Assembly (NCBI GenBank): GCA_963773055.1
Contig: CAVYZL010000006.1
Coordinates: 1,860,001 to 1,924,000, forward strand
DNA length: 64,000 nucleotides
Reading direction: 5' to 3'
Origin: PALSA-612 sp963773055
GTDB lineage: Bacteria > Actinomycetota > Thermoleophilia > Gaiellales > Gaiellaceae
Below are positions 27,171 to 36,384 of the stretch, in pieces. The first letter of the stretch is position 1. Each line of letters begins with the position of its first letter. Under the pieces are notes generated by a model. It searched no databases. It had not been told where the DNA came from and worked only from the letters and a program-made list of their open reading frames with translations. The position numbers and the translations under genes were made by a program.

Positions 27171-28615
27171 TCGACGAACGGTACCGCCGCCGGCTCGACC
27201 AGCGAGCCGGCGAGCCACCAGAGGCAGTACGCGAGCCAGGGCACGCCGTAGGCGTCGGTCTGGATGGCGAGCGCAAGAATCGCTGCGAGCGCGGCCGCTC
27301 CGCCCGCCGCTGCCCAGCGCGTCGCGCCGTTCTCCGGTGCCCAGGCCGAGCGCACGAGCGCGTAGAGCAGCGCAAGGCTCCAGGCGATGAACAGCAGCGC
27401 GCCGAGCAATCCCGTCTCGACGCCGGTCTCCGTGTAGTTCGACTCACCGGCGCGGAGCGGGACGCCGAAGCGCGACGCCGTCGCACCGGCGTTCCCGAGC
27501 CCGTAGCCCTGGGGATGGTGGAGGACGGTGTCGATGCCGTCCCGGAGATTCCGCCAGTGGCTGCGGAGCGACGGCTCTCCGGGGTTGAGCGCGAGCGAGC
27601 CGCCGCCGGGAAGCCCGCCGTGCTGGCGCGCCTGTTCCTGCTGGTACGGGAGGTCCGCCGGGAAGAAGTGCGTCCTCGGCGCGACCGACGTGAACGAGTA
27701 CGCGTAGGCGACGCCGGCGACGAGCACGAGCGCGGCCGCCGCGACCGGCCACCAGCGGCGCGCGGCGATCGCGAGCACGATGAGGCCCCCGGCAAAAGCG
27801 ACGAGCGACGAGCGCGAGAGCGTGAAGAGGAGGCCTACCAAGCACAGTGCGAGCAGGCCGACGGCAAGAGGCCGGCGGCTGCGTGACTGGAGCGCGACAC
27901 CGGACAGGAGCAGCGCGACGACGAGCATGAACGCAGTCGCGAGCGGGCTGATGAAGCTCGACACGAGCCGGCGGTACAGCCCGTCGGCGGTGTTGAACGC
28001 CCAGTTGTCGGGCAGGCCGCCCGGGCCGTGGTAGTCGAAGCCGAGCTCGTGGCGGAAATAGCCCACGGCACCTGACCCGCGCCACCATCCGACATCGACC
28101 GCATAGAGGTCGATGAGCCCGCCGGCGGCAAGCGCGCCGCCCGCCGCGAGCAGCGTCCAGCCGAGCCGGCCGAGATCGGTCCTCGTCAAGCCGAGCGAGC
28201 GCCCGAGGAAGTACGCGACGACGGGAACAAGCCCGTGGCGCAACCCGTACAGGACCGCCTTGCCGCCGGCCTCGCCGTCGAGGAGGCCCTGCGGGATCAG
28301 CGCGTAGAGACAGACGATCGCGGCGAACGCGATCGCCAGCCAGTCGACGACCATCGGCGCGAACGGCATCCGGCGCAGACGCACGGCCTCCCACACCACG
28401 CGGATGACCGCAGTGGCGAGCAACACCTCCTTCCAGGCCTGCACAGCGTCGAGGGCATTCCCGTGCACGCCGGCGTCGTAGAGGAGTGCCATCACGAGGT
28501 TGTGGAGCGCGAGCCCGACGATGAAGACGTAGAGGGCCACGATCGGCCGCACCCAGACGGCCGTGACGCCGATCGCGAGCAGGACGACGTACAGGACGAG
28601 GACGAACGCGGTCAC
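27122..28615 (-). CDS. O-antigen ligase/polymerase-like membrane protein
   Basis: A 497-residue protein with about 12 hydrophobic helices and a large extracytoplasmic loop between late helices (PYQQEQARQHGG to NPGEPSLRSHWRN). The Wzy/WaaL-type region includes HPQGYGLGNAG. It probably joins or polymerises surface glycan on a lipid carrier. The GTG start at 28615 overlaps the TGA of the upstream methyltransferase (GTGA), so translation is coupled. No gene partner for glycan synthesis is adjacent except the GT39-like protein. Confidence 0.83.
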   Translation of the reverse strand: MTAFVLVLYVVLLAIGVTAVWVRPIVALYVFIVGLALHNLVMALLYDAGVHGNALDAVQAWKEVLLATAVIRVVWEAVRLRRMPFAPMVVDWLAIAFAAIVCLYALIPQGLLDGEAGGKAVLYGLRHGLVPVVAYFLGRSLGLTRTDLGRLGWTLLAAGGALAAGGLIDLYAVDVGWWRGSGAVGYFRHELGFDYHGPGGLPDNWAFNTADGLYRRLVSSFISPLATAFMLVVALLLSGVALQSRSRRPLAVGLLALCLVGLLFTLSRSSLVAFAGGLIVLAIAARRWWPVAAAALVLVAGVAYAYSFTSVAPRTHFFPADLPYQQEQARQHGGLPGGGSLALNPGEPSLRSHWRNLRDGIDTVLHHPQGYGLGNAGATASRFGVPLRAGESNYTETGVETGLLGALLFIAWSLALLYALVRSAWAPENGATRWAAAGGAAALAAILALAIQTDAYGVPWLAYCLWWLAGSLVEPAAVPFVEWSRSSTPAYASATST

Positions 28616-29301
28616 ACGTGCTCCAACCGGAGGAACACCTCGCGCGCGTAGCGGTAGGGCGAGCTGTCCGACTCGTCTCGGGCGGTCACCTCGAGCCTGG
28701 CGTCGAGAAGCGCGTCGTCGAGCTCGGCGTCGTTCAAGCGCACCCCGCGGTACGCCGCCTGCACGGAGACATCGCCGCGGCGTCCAGTCAGGGGCAGCGC
28801 GACACGGCGGAGCGCGCGCCACGCGGACGGCGCGAGCCCTCGTCGCATCACGGGTAGCTGCACGAACGCTCGCCCGCCGGGCCGCAGCACCCGCGCGAAC
28901 TCGCGCAGGTAGGCGGTCACGAGACGGCGGTCCGGGAGGTGCTGGAGGACGAGGTAGCAGACGAGCGCGTCGCAGAGTGCGTCCTCGACGGAGTCGAGCC
29001 GCTCTCCGTCGACCGCGCGGAAGTCGACGTTTTCGTCGGGTACGGCGCGGTGTGCCCGCTCGAGCATCTCCGGCGAGACGTCGACAGCGATCACGCGGTC
29101 GAAGCGGGCCGCGAGCAGCCTCGTCATCCGGCCAGGCCCGCAGCCGACCTCGACGCACACGCCGCCGCGCGGGTCGGCGTCGAGCCGGCCGAAGAACCCG
29201 TCGAGCTCCGCTGCCGCGGTCGCGGGATCGCCGACGTAGCTGTCGACCGCATCAGACGACGCCGCGGCATCCCACGTCGCCCGCATCTCGTCGCTCGACA
29301 C
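28612..29301 (-). CDS. Class I SAM-dependent methyltransferase
   Basis: A protein of about 229 residues. VCVEVGCGPGRMTRLLA is the SAM-binding motif I, VIAVDVSPEML motif II, and CYLVLQHLPD with LRPGGRAFVQLP the later motifs. The N-terminus (TWDAAASSDAVDSYVG) matches Methyltransf_11-type proteins. The start is GTG 29301 or ATG 29286; neither has a strong Shine-Dalgarno. It is operonic with the O-antigen-ligase-like gene and may modify a surface glycan or lipid. The substrate is unknown. Confidence 0.87.
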   Translation of the reverse strand: MSSDEMRATWDAAASSDAVDSYVGDPATAAAELDGFFGRLDADPRGGVCVEVGCGPGRMTRLLAARFDRVIAVDVSPEMLERAHRAVPDENVDFRAVDGERLDSVEDALCDALVCYLVLQHLPDRRLVTAYLREFARVLRPGGRAFVQLPVMRRGLAPSAWRALRRVALPLTGRRGDVSVQAAYRGVRLNDAELDDALLDARLEVTARDESDSSPYRYAREVFLRLEHV

Positions 29302-29352
29302 CGCCAGAGCGTAGCCCTGTGATCCGTCGCTCCTCGTTAGTAGGGTGGCTCG

Positions 29353-30213
29353 ATGGTGGAGACGATCGTCCGGCCGGCCGGGCCGTACTCCCTTGCGCTG
29401 TCCGCACGCATCGCAGGAGACGCGACGAGAACGTTCCGTGACCGCGTCTTCGTCGCGGCTGTCGATGCCGGATCCGGGCCTGAACAGGTGCTCGCCCACC
29501 AGCTCTCGGACGGCCATGTCCGTCTTGCGGGCCGGAGCGCGGCCGCCATCGAGCGAGCGCGCTTCTGCCTGGCGCTCGACGACGACCACTCAGAGTTCCT
29601 GGGCCGCTTCCGTGCCGATCCGCTGCTCCGCCGCGCGACGAGCCACCTTGCGGGACTACGTCCCGTCCGTGTGGGCACGGTCGCCCATGCCCTGCTCCGC
29701 GCGCTCTGTGGACAGCTGATCCAGGCGAGCGAGGCGCGCCGGATCGAGCGCCGCGTGATCAAGGCGTCGGCGCCTTCGCTCGGCCGCTTCCACGTCTCGC
29801 CTACCGCGGCGGACCTCGCCATGTTCTCACCCGCGGAGCTCCGCAAGCTGGGTCTCCACGCGCGCCGCGGCGCGACGCTCGTCCGCCTCTGCCGGTCTCT
29901 CGACCTCGAGGCACTGCACCACCAGCCGACGGAGGCGACGGCAGCGCGCTTGCTCCGCGAGCGCGGCCTCGGCCCGTGGTCGCTCGGCGTGATCTCGCTG
30001 GAGGGGCTCGGCCGCTGGGACCGCGGGCTCGTCGGCGACCTCGGTCTCGTCAAGCTGCTCGGCACGCTCCGCGGCCGTCGGGTCGAGGGCTGGGAGACGG
30101 AGGAGCTGCTCGCGCCTTACGGCGAGTGGGCCGGGATCGCGTCGGTCTACCTCCTGTCTGCTTTCGCGCGGGGTCTCGTTCAACTCCCTGCCTCTTCGCG
30201 CGCGGCCGCCTAG
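29353..30213 (+). CDS. DNA-3-methyladenine glycosylase II (AlkA-like)
   Basis: A 286-residue HhH-GPD glycosylase. The helix-hairpin-helix is LLRERGLGPWSLG, and the catalytic Asp is in GLVGDLGLVKLL. The N-terminal domain (1-85) is like that of AlkA. It removes alkylated bases to start base-excision repair. It is divergent from the methyltransferase gene and 9 bases upstream of proC. There is no Ada domain. Confidence 0.88.
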   Translation: MVETIVRPAGPYSLALSARIAGDATRTFRDRVFVAAVDAGSGPEQVLAHQLSDGHVRLAGRSAAAIERARFCLALDDDHSEFLGRFRADPLLRRATSHLAGLRPVRVGTVAHALLRALCGQLIQASEARRIERRVIKASAPSLGRFHVSPTAADLAMFSPAELRKLGLHARRGATLVRLCRSLDLEALHHQPTEATAARLLRERGLGPWSLGVISLEGLGRWDRGLVGDLGLVKLLGTLRGRRVEGWETEELLAPYGEWAGIASVYLLSAFARGLVQLPASSRAAA

Positions 30214-30222
30214 ACTCGATCC

Positions 30223-31038
30223 ATGACACGGCGCGTCGCGATTCTCGGCTGCGGGAAGATCGGCGAGGCGCTCGTCTCCGGCCTGCTCAGCTCCGGTTGG
30301 CGCGATCCGGGCGAGATCGTCGTCACGGCGCGGCGCGACGAGCATGCCGCCGAGCTGCGCGAGCGGCACGCCGCCGAGGTCACGAACGACAACGCGGCGG
30401 CCGTCGCCGGCGCCGTCCTCGTCGTCGTCTCGGTGAAGCCCCAGGATCTCGACGCGCTCCTCGGCGAGATCCGCGCTGCGCTTACGCCCGACCAGACGGT
30501 GCTCTCGGTCGCAGCGGCCATCCCGACGTCCGCCATCGAGGGACGCCTCGCCGAGGGAATCCCCGTCGTCCGGGCGATGCCGAACGCCCCGGCGACCGTC
30601 CACGAGGGGATCGCCGGCATCTGCGCCGGCGCACACGCCTCCGACGAGCACCTCGCGCTCGCCGAGGAGTGCCTCTCCCACCTCGGCGCCGTCGTCCGCC
30701 TGCCCGAGCGCTACATGGATGCGGTGACGGCTGTCTCTGGCTCCGGGCCCGCGTACTTCGCCCTCCTCGCCGAGGCGATGATCGAAGCGGGCATCCTGCT
30801 CGGGCTCTCGCGCGAGGTCTCGACGCAGCTCGTCGTCCAGACCATGCTCGGCACGGGCGTCCTCCTCCGCGACGAGAAGATGCATCCCGTCGAGCTCCGC
30901 GAGGCGGTCACGTCGCCCGGCGGCACGACGATCCGCGCCATCCACGAGCTCGAGCAGGCAGGTGTGCGTGCCGCGTTCCTGAATGCGATCCAGGCGGCGA
31001 TGGAGCGCTCGCGCGAGCTCGCCGCCGGCGAGGACTAG
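30223..31038 (+). CDS. proC: Pyrroline-5-carboxylate reductase
   Basis: A 271-residue enzyme of normal length for the last step of proline synthesis. AILGCGKIGEAL is the NAD(P)-binding site, MPNAPATVHEGI a conserved middle motif, and AVTAVSGSGPAYFALLAEAM plus TSPGGTTI the signatures of the C-terminal domain. It uses NADPH or NADH to reduce pyrroline-5-carboxylate. The ATG is 9 bases after alkA, and the 3' end overlaps the small convergent membrane gene by 4 bases. Confidence 0.97.
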   Translation: MTRRVAILGCGKIGEALVSGLLSSGWRDPGEIVVTARRDEHAAELRERHAAEVTNDNAAAVAGAVLVVVSVKPQDLDALLGEIRAALTPDQTVLSVAAAIPTSAIEGRLAEGIPVVRAMPNAPATVHEGIAGICAGAHASDEHLALAEECLSHLGAVVRLPERYMDAVTAVSGSGPAYFALLAEAMIEAGILLGLSREVSTQLVVQTMLGTGVLLRDEKMHPVELREAVTSPGGTTIRAIHELEQAGVRAAFLNAIQAAMERSRELAAGED

Positions 31039-31259
31039 AGAGCTCGCCTACGCGTTCGCCGGCGGAGAAGCACGCCGGAGGCGATGCCCATTGCACCGAA
31101 GAGGCCGTAGACGAGCCCGAGGAACCACGGCGGCACCTCGTCGACCCCCGTCGTCGCTCCGATCCACGCGCCGAACACGGGCGCTACTGCGAGCGCCCAC
31201 CAACGCCCGACAAGGAGTCCGACCGCGAGTCCCGCAAGGAGGACGATCGCCCAGATCAC
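31035..31259 (-). CDS. Small membrane protein, function unknown
   Basis: A 74-residue protein with two strong hydrophobic segments (about 2-35 and 43-65) separated by a short loop (TTGVDEVPPW), and a C-terminal run of arginines (RRRTRRR). It starts at GTG 31259. No family is recognised. It is separate from the cyclase operon by 37 bases on the same strand and could be co-transcribed. Confidence 0.6.
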   Translation of the reverse strand: MIWAIVLLAGLAVGLLVGRWWALAVAPVFGAWIGATTGVDEVPPWFLGLVYGLFGAMGIASGVLLRRRTRRRAL

Positions 31260-31296
31260 GCGATAGATGTCGTCGCGCGCGACGCGTAGCTTGAGT

Positions 31297-31953
31297 CTAG
31301 GGCAGCAGATCGGAGCTGAGCTCGACGGCGAGGCCGCGGGCCACAGCGAGCGCCTGGAGCACTATCACCGTGTCGGCAACCGGAATGTCCTCGAGATAGT
31401 CCTCACGCGTCTCGAAGGAGTGGAGCATCGAGCGGACGGCCTCGTCGTACGCGGCGCCGTCGGCCGATGCGAGCGCCGCAAGCGCCAGGGCGACGTCGCG
31501 CGGAAAGTCGTCCCGGCGCTGGATTGTCGCCGCGAGCGGCCCGGCCTCGTCGTCTCGCCCGAGCACGAGCAGCGCGAGGCAGGCGGCGTAGCGGCCGATC
31601 GGCGACTCCGACTCCACCGCTCCCGCCTCGAGCGTCCAGAACGCGTCCGCCTCGGCCGCGGACGGGTCGTCGGCGAGCAGGCGCGCCTTGAGCGCACCGA
31701 TGGGCCTTCCCCAGCTGCCCGGCGGCGCCTCGGGGAAGCTCTCGCGGTAGCGCTCGGCGGCGCGGGCGAACCACGCCCTGGCCTCTTCGCGTCGGCCGTC
31801 CATCAACAGTGCCAGCCCAGCCCCGCCAGCCGCATTGCCCATGCGGGTCAGCTGCCGCTGCCGGTCGTCGGGATCCGTGAGACCGGGCAGCCGCGTCTCG
31901 CTGTCCTCATAGCGGCCGATCTCTCGCTCGACATGCGCATCCCAGCCGACCAT
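31297..31953 (-). CDS. TPR-like helical protein, partner of the adjacent cyclase
   Basis: A 218-residue soluble protein that looks all-helical. Repeating helix pairs such as AGLALLMDGRREEARAWFARAAERY and ALAALASADGAAYDEAVRSML have the spacing of tetratricopeptide repeats (first example shown in part). It has no catalytic motif. It starts 2 bases after the stop of the cyclase-receptor gene, so it is surely co-transcribed. It may bind the cyclase or another partner. Some immunity-type families look similar, but I cannot assign one. Confidence 0.65.
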   Translation of the reverse strand: MVGWDAHVEREIGRYEDSETRLPGLTDPDDRQRQLTRMGNAAGGAGLALLMDGRREEARAWFARAAERYRESFPEAPPGSWGRPIGALKARLLADDPSAAEADAFWTLEAGAVESESPIGRYAACLALLVLGRDDEAGPLAATIQRRDDFPRDVALALAALASADGAAYDEAVRSMLHSFETREDYLEDIPVADTVIVLQALAVARGLAVELSSDLLP

Positions 31954-31955
31954 GA

Positions 31956-33785
31956 CTATGGCCGCGGGCCGAAGTCCTGCTGCTTGATGAGCGCCCAGTC
32001 GCCCGCCCCGTCCTCAGCTTCGGGGTCGACGCGGAAGAACGACATCATCTGTTGGATCGAGTCGCCGTTCGCATCGAAACCCACAGTGCCGATCGCCGTC
32101 TCGTAGCGATTGGTGGTATCGACGGCGTGCGCTCGGACGGCCTCCCTGAGGCCTTCCGCATCCGGGCCGTCTTCGGCCACCGCTTCCAGCGAGGCGATGA
32201 TCACCTGCGCGCACGCGTAGGCGGCGGCTGCCCAATCCGGCGGCTCCTCGCCGAACGCAGCGCGGTAGGCATCGACGAAGTCCGCTCGCGGCGGCGGGAT
32301 CGCGGTCAGCCCGACGTAGGTCCCGGCGGCGGCCCTCCCTGCCCGCCGCAAGTACGAACCGCGCAGCGAGCCCGAGCCGTCGAGAAGCCCGTCCCAGCTC
32401 AACAGCGGCGTGTCGCCGCGGCCGGCCGCGCGCATCGCCCGTCGCACCCCCGCGGCGCCGTCCAGGGTGTCTCCCGCGAAGACGACGACGTCGAGCGGCT
32501 CGTCGCCCCGCAGGGGCTCGAGCGCGGCGCTCAGATCCTGGCGCGCAAGCTTGGAGCGGACGACCTGTCCGCCGAGCCCCGTGAAGGCCTCGGCGAAGTC
32601 GTCAGCGTCCTCCTTCCAGAAGTCGCGTGGTCCGGTGATGACGAGCGCCGACTCGGCGTCGAGGTCGTGCGTGGCGAACGAGGCCAGCGCTCGCGACTGC
32701 ACGTCGTCATACGGGGAGAGCCTCACGTAGTTGATGCGCTCCGGGTGCGCGGACCGAAGCTCGAGGGCGCCACCGTCCGGCCGTGTCAGGCCGCCGTATG
32801 AGGTGGCAGGACTGCACTCGAGCAGCCCGGCTCGATTCGTGATCGGGATCGTGCTCGCGGCCGTCGGAGACGTGTACGGCCCGACGGCTGCGATCGTCCA
32901 CGGATCGACCACCATCTTCGTGACAGCCGCGGCTCCCTTGTCGGGACTCTCGGTGCCGTCCTTACCGCCCGTGTCGTATGCCTTCGCGACCAGCTCCACG
33001 CCGCCGAGCCGACCCTCCTCGTTCGCCTGGTCAACGGCGAGCCGCACCGCATTGCGGATGGCGATGCCGGACGGTGCACCAGGGCCACTCGTCGGAACGT
33101 GCACGCCGATCGTCCACTTCCCCGACGGGAGCCCGGTGGACGCCCGTGTCGTCAGCCAGCCGAGACCCGCGGCTGCGACGACCAGGATCAGCACGCACCC
33201 AACCAGCGCGGCACGTGCCCGGCGCGACAGCCGTCGGCGGCGGATCGACGATGGCCACGCGGTTCCACCGTCGCCCGCCTCCTCGACAGCGAACAGCTCG
33301 ATCGGGTCGCCGATCCCCTTCAGCTGACGCCGCCCCCGGGACTTGAAGCGCACCGGAAGGAGGCTCATCGTGAGCGCGCGAACGGTCTCGCTCACCCAGA
33401 CCTCGCCCGGGCCGGCCTGGGCACAGATCCGGGCCGCGATGTTGACGGGTGACCCGACGTATCCGCCGTCCGTCTCGATCGTCTCGCCGGCGTGGATGCC
33501 CACGCCGACGCGAATCGGCTCTTCCTCAGCGAGTGCGGCAGCAGTGATCGCAAGGCCGCAGCGGACCGCGCTGCTCACGGAGTCGAAGACGACGTAGAAG
33601 CTGTCGCCCTCGGTCTTGATCTCCGCGCCGCCGAAGCGGCCGATCGCCTCGCGGGCGAGCGCCCGGTACCGCGTCAGAAGCTCCGCCGCGGCGGCCGCAC
33701 CGCGCTGCTCCACAAAGTCGGTGTAGCCCCTGAGATCCGCGAAGAGAAACCCGCGGGTGATCGTGCTCGCCTGATCGACCGCCAT
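31956..33785 (-). CDS. Membrane receptor: class III nucleotidyl cyclase fused to a type I periplasmic-binding domain
   Basis: A 609-residue fusion. Residues 10-165 form a class III adenylate/guanylate cyclase with metal Asp17 (FADLRGYT) and Asp61 (EGDSFY), purine-site Lys57, and transition-state residues Asn115 and Arg119 (VNIAARI), so it looks active. One transmembrane helix follows at about 187-208. Residues 215-600 are a Peripla_BP_6 (amino-acid/amide type) ligand domain with VHVPTSGPGAPSG and VGPYTSPTAAS. The topology implies an external ligand sensor controlling an internal cyclase. No ABC transporter genes are nearby. It is first in an operon with the TPR-like gene. Confidence 0.9.
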   Translation of the reverse strand: MAVDQASTITRGFLFADLRGYTDFVEQRGAAAAAELLTRYRALAREAIGRFGGAEIKTEGDSFYVVFDSVSSAVRCGLAITAAALAEEEPIRVGVGIHAGETIETDGGYVGSPVNIAARICAQAGPGEVWVSETVRALTMSLLPVRFKSRGRRQLKGIGDPIELFAVEEAGDGGTAWPSSIRRRRLSRRARAALVGCVLILVVAAAGLGWLTTRASTGLPSGKWTIGVHVPTSGPGAPSGIAIRNAVRLAVDQANEEGRLGGVELVAKAYDTGGKDGTESPDKGAAAVTKMVVDPWTIAAVGPYTSPTAASTIPITNRAGLLECSPATSYGGLTRPDGGALELRSAHPERINYVRLSPYDDVQSRALASFATHDLDAESALVITGPRDFWKEDADDFAEAFTGLGGQVVRSKLARQDLSAALEPLRGDEPLDVVVFAGDTLDGAAGVRRAMRAAGRGDTPLLSWDGLLDGSGSLRGSYLRRAGRAAAGTYVGLTAIPPPRADFVDAYRAAFGEEPPDWAAAAYACAQVIIASLEAVAEDGPDAEGLREAVRAHAVDTTNRYETAIGTVGFDANGDSIQQMMSFFRVDPEAEDGAGDWALIKQQDFGPRP

Positions 33786-33857
33786 GTCGGCGCATCGTAG
33801 TCCGGCACGAACCGGTATCGCTACGCGCCGGCAGTGACGCGACGTATCCTCCGGGGG

Positions 33858-34517
33858 ATGCGCCTTTTCGCTCAGAAGTCCGAGGTCGTCTCTGCTGACC
33901 AGGCGTTACCCGGGCGCCCCGAGCCGATCCCCGTCCCCGACCGGCACTACGTCCTCGACACGCCGCTCGAGCCGCCGTTCCCCGAGGGCTACGAGCGCGC
34001 GGTGTTCGGAATGGGGTGCTTCTGGGGCGCCGAGCGGATGTTCTGGCAAGCGCCGGGCGTGTACACGACCGCGGCCGGCTACGCCGGCGGCACGACGCCG
34101 AACCCGACCTATCGCGAGGTCTGTTCCGGCATGACCGGGCACGCCGAGGTCGTGCTCGCCGTCTTCGACCCGGACGCGACGGGCTACGACGAGATGCTGC
34201 GCATCTTCTGGGAGGGCCACGACTCCACGCAGGGCATGCGCCAGGGAAACGACGTCGGCACCCAGTACCGGTCGGCGGTCTACGCAGAGTCCGACGAGCA
34301 CCTCGCCGCGGCCGAGCGCTCGAAGCAGATGTTCCAGGAGGCGCTGAGCGCGAAGGGATTCGGCGAGATCACGACGGAGATCCGCGGCGCGCAGCCGTTC
34401 TACTACGCCGAGGACTACCACCAGCAGTATCTCGCGAAGAACCCGAGCGGCTACTGCGGCGTCGGCGGCACGGGCGTCTCCTGCCCCGTCGGCCTCATCC
34501 GCGCCGGGACGTCCTAG
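33858..34517 (+). CDS. msrA: Peptide-methionine (S)-S-oxide reductase
   Basis: A 219-residue repair enzyme. GMGCFWGAE carries the catalytic Cys54. Further family motifs are GYAGGTTPNPTY, GHAEVV, HDSTQGMRQGNDVGTQYRS and EDYHQQYL. Resolving cysteines lie in the C-terminal GYCGVGGTGVSCP. It reduces methionine-S-sulfoxide in proteins using thioredoxin. I choose ATG 33858 over the upstream GTG because the latter adds an unrelated arginine-rich leader. Confidence 0.96.
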   Translation: MRLFAQKSEVVSADQALPGRPEPIPVPDRHYVLDTPLEPPFPEGYERAVFGMGCFWGAERMFWQAPGVYTTAAGYAGGTTPNPTYREVCSGMTGHAEVVLAVFDPDATGYDEMLRIFWEGHDSTQGMRQGNDVGTQYRSAVYAESDEHLAAAERSKQMFQEALSAKGFGEITTEIRGAQPFYYAEDYHQQYLAKNPSGYCGVGGTGVSCPVGLIRAGTS

Positions 34518-35096
34518 CTACCAGATCCCGGGCACGAGCCTGGGCCGATCCGCGGCATAGACCTGGTAGGCATCACCGAGGCTCGCGTCGAGTACGCGTT
34601 CCTCGACCCGGATACGGCGTACGTAGCCGGGCAGGGGCACGAGGACGCAGACGAGGATGCTGAGCCAGCCTCCGAGGGCGGTGCCGGCGCCGAGCATGAC
34701 GAGCAGCGCGCCGGCATAGATCGGATGACGAACGTACCGATAGGGGCCGGTGGTGACGACCTCGTGGGCCTCCTGGATCGCGACGACGGGACGGTAGAAG
34801 CGGCCGAGCGTCCGCACGGACCAGAGCGCGAGCGCAATGCCCAACCAGATGACCGCGACTCCCGTGACGTAGAGGGCCCATCTCGCGGCCGGCGACCCGA
34901 AGACCTGCCGATCCGCCACTGCGTAGCCCGCGCCCAGTCCCAGGCCCGTGAGGAAGACGATGAGCACCGCCGTTCCGCGGTCGCTCCGAATCTCGGCGTC
35001 GCTCTTCCGCCACTTCGGACCGCCAAGCATCCAGTACGCGAGGCTGCCCCAGAAGACGATCGCGGCCACGAGCGAGGTAGAGACGAGCGGGTGCAC
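34518..35096 (-). CDS. Isoprenylcysteine carboxyl methyltransferase-like membrane protein
   Basis: A 192-residue protein with about four to five membrane helices. The ICMT/PEMT signature is GPYRYVRHPIYAGALL (about 117-132) and a later YxxRIRVEERVLxxxxG segment (read as YVRRIRVEERVLDASLG). The family methylates small substrates or lipids with SAM in the membrane; the substrate here is unknown. Its stop directly abuts msrA's, convergent. Confidence 0.85.
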   Translation of the reverse strand: MHPLVSTSLVAAIVFWGSLAYWMLGGPKWRKSDAEIRSDRGTAVLIVFLTGLGLGAGYAVADRQVFGSPAARWALYVTGVAVIWLGIALALWSVRTLGRFYRPVVAIQEAHEVVTTGPYRYVRHPIYAGALLVMLGAGTALGGWLSILVCVLVPLPGYVRRIRVEERVLDASLGDAYQVYAADRPRLVPGIW

Positions 35097-35196
35097 CGAG
35101 TCGTTAGATCCGAATGAGACGACGGCCTGCGATGCGCGACACCCGATGCCCCTTGCTCACGCGGCGACCCTAGCGCAGGAGTAACGTGCCGGTCCG

Positions 35197-36384
35197 ATGG
35201 CGCGTGAACTACGGGAGGTCTACTTCGTCGACGGCGTGCGGACCGCGTTCGGCCGCGCCGGCGAGAAGGGAATCTTCTGGCGCACGCGGGCCGACGACAT
35301 GGCGGTCAAGGTCGTCCGCGAGCTCCTCCGACGCAACCCGTCCCTCCCGCCCGAGCGCGTAGGCGACGTGGTCATGGCCGCCACCGCACAGGTGGGCGAC
35401 CAGGGACTGACCCTCGGACGCGACGTCGCGCTGCTCGCCGGGCTTCCGAACACGGTTCCGGGCTTCGCAATCGACCGCATGTGCGCCGGCGCGTTGACGG
35501 CGATCACGACCGGCGCAGGCGAGATCGCGATGGGCGCCGCCGACCTCGTGATCGCGGGCGGAGTCGAGCACATGGGCCATCACGTGATGGGCGCCGAGGT
35601 CGACTTCAATCCCCGCTACCTGTCCGAGCGGATCGTCGACGAGAGCGCCGCCGTCATGGGCCAGACGGCGGAGAACCTCCACGATCGCTTCCCCGCGCTG
35701 ACGCGCGACGACGCCGACCGCTTCGCGCTCCGCTCCCAGCAGCGCGCGTCGGCCGCCTGGCAGAACGGCGTGATGGCCGAGACGGTCGTGCCGATGTCCG
35801 TGTTCACGGACAGCGGTTGGTCGATGGCAGACCGCGATGAGTTTCTCCGGCCGGAGACGACGCTCGAGGCGCTCGCTGGCCTGCCAACGCCCTTCCGGCC
35901 CGGCGGCCGCGTCACCGCTGGCAACTCGGCCGGCCTGACGGACGGCGCCACGGCCGCGCTGCTCGCGTCCGGCGACGCCGTGGCGGAGCTCGGGCTCGAG
36001 CCGCGACTTCGCCTCGTCTCCTTCGCGTACGCCGGCGTCGAGCCCGAGCTGATGGGCATCGGGCCGGTGCCAGCGACCGAGCGAGCACTCGCGCAGGCGG
36101 GTCTGGCTCTCGACGACATCGACCTCTTCGAGCTGAACGAGCCATTCGCCGTCCAGGTGCTCAGCTGGTGCCACGAGCTCGGCGTCGACCCCGAGGACGA
36201 ACGTCTCAACCCCTACGGCGGCGCGATCGCCTGCGGCCACCCGCTGGCGGCGACCGGCGTCCGGCTCGTGGCGCAGCTCGCGTACAGGTTCCGCGAGCGG
36301 CCGGAAGCGCGCTACGGGCTGACAGCCCTCTGCATCGGCCTCGGCATGGGCGCCGCGATCGTCTGGGAGCGCGCAGATGCCTGA
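35197..36384 (+). CDS. Acetyl-CoA acyltransferase (thiolase), FadA-like
   Basis: A 395-residue thiolase of normal length. The nucleophilic Cys is in FAIDRMCAGALTAI (about 90). ELNEPFAV, GGAIACGHPLAATG and the second active Cys in ALCIGLGMGAA are all present. It cleaves 3-ketoacyl-CoA in beta-oxidation. Its last 8 bases overlap the FadB-like gene, so the two form a trifunctional fatty-acid-oxidation operon. A separate acyl-CoA dehydrogenase is not in the window. Confidence 0.95.
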   Translation: MARELREVYFVDGVRTAFGRAGEKGIFWRTRADDMAVKVVRELLRRNPSLPPERVGDVVMAATAQVGDQGLTLGRDVALLAGLPNTVPGFAIDRMCAGALTAITTGAGEIAMGAADLVIAGGVEHMGHHVMGAEVDFNPRYLSERIVDESAAVMGQTAENLHDRFPALTRDDADRFALRSQQRASAAWQNGVMAETVVPMSVFTDSGWSMADRDEFLRPETTLEALAGLPTPFRPGGRVTAGNSAGLTDGATAALLASGDAVAELGLEPRLRLVSFAYAGVEPELMGIGPVPATERALAQAGLALDDIDLFELNEPFAVQVLSWCHELGVDPEDERLNPYGGAIACGHPLAATGVRLVAQLAYRFRERPEARYGLTALCIGLGMGAAIVWERADA

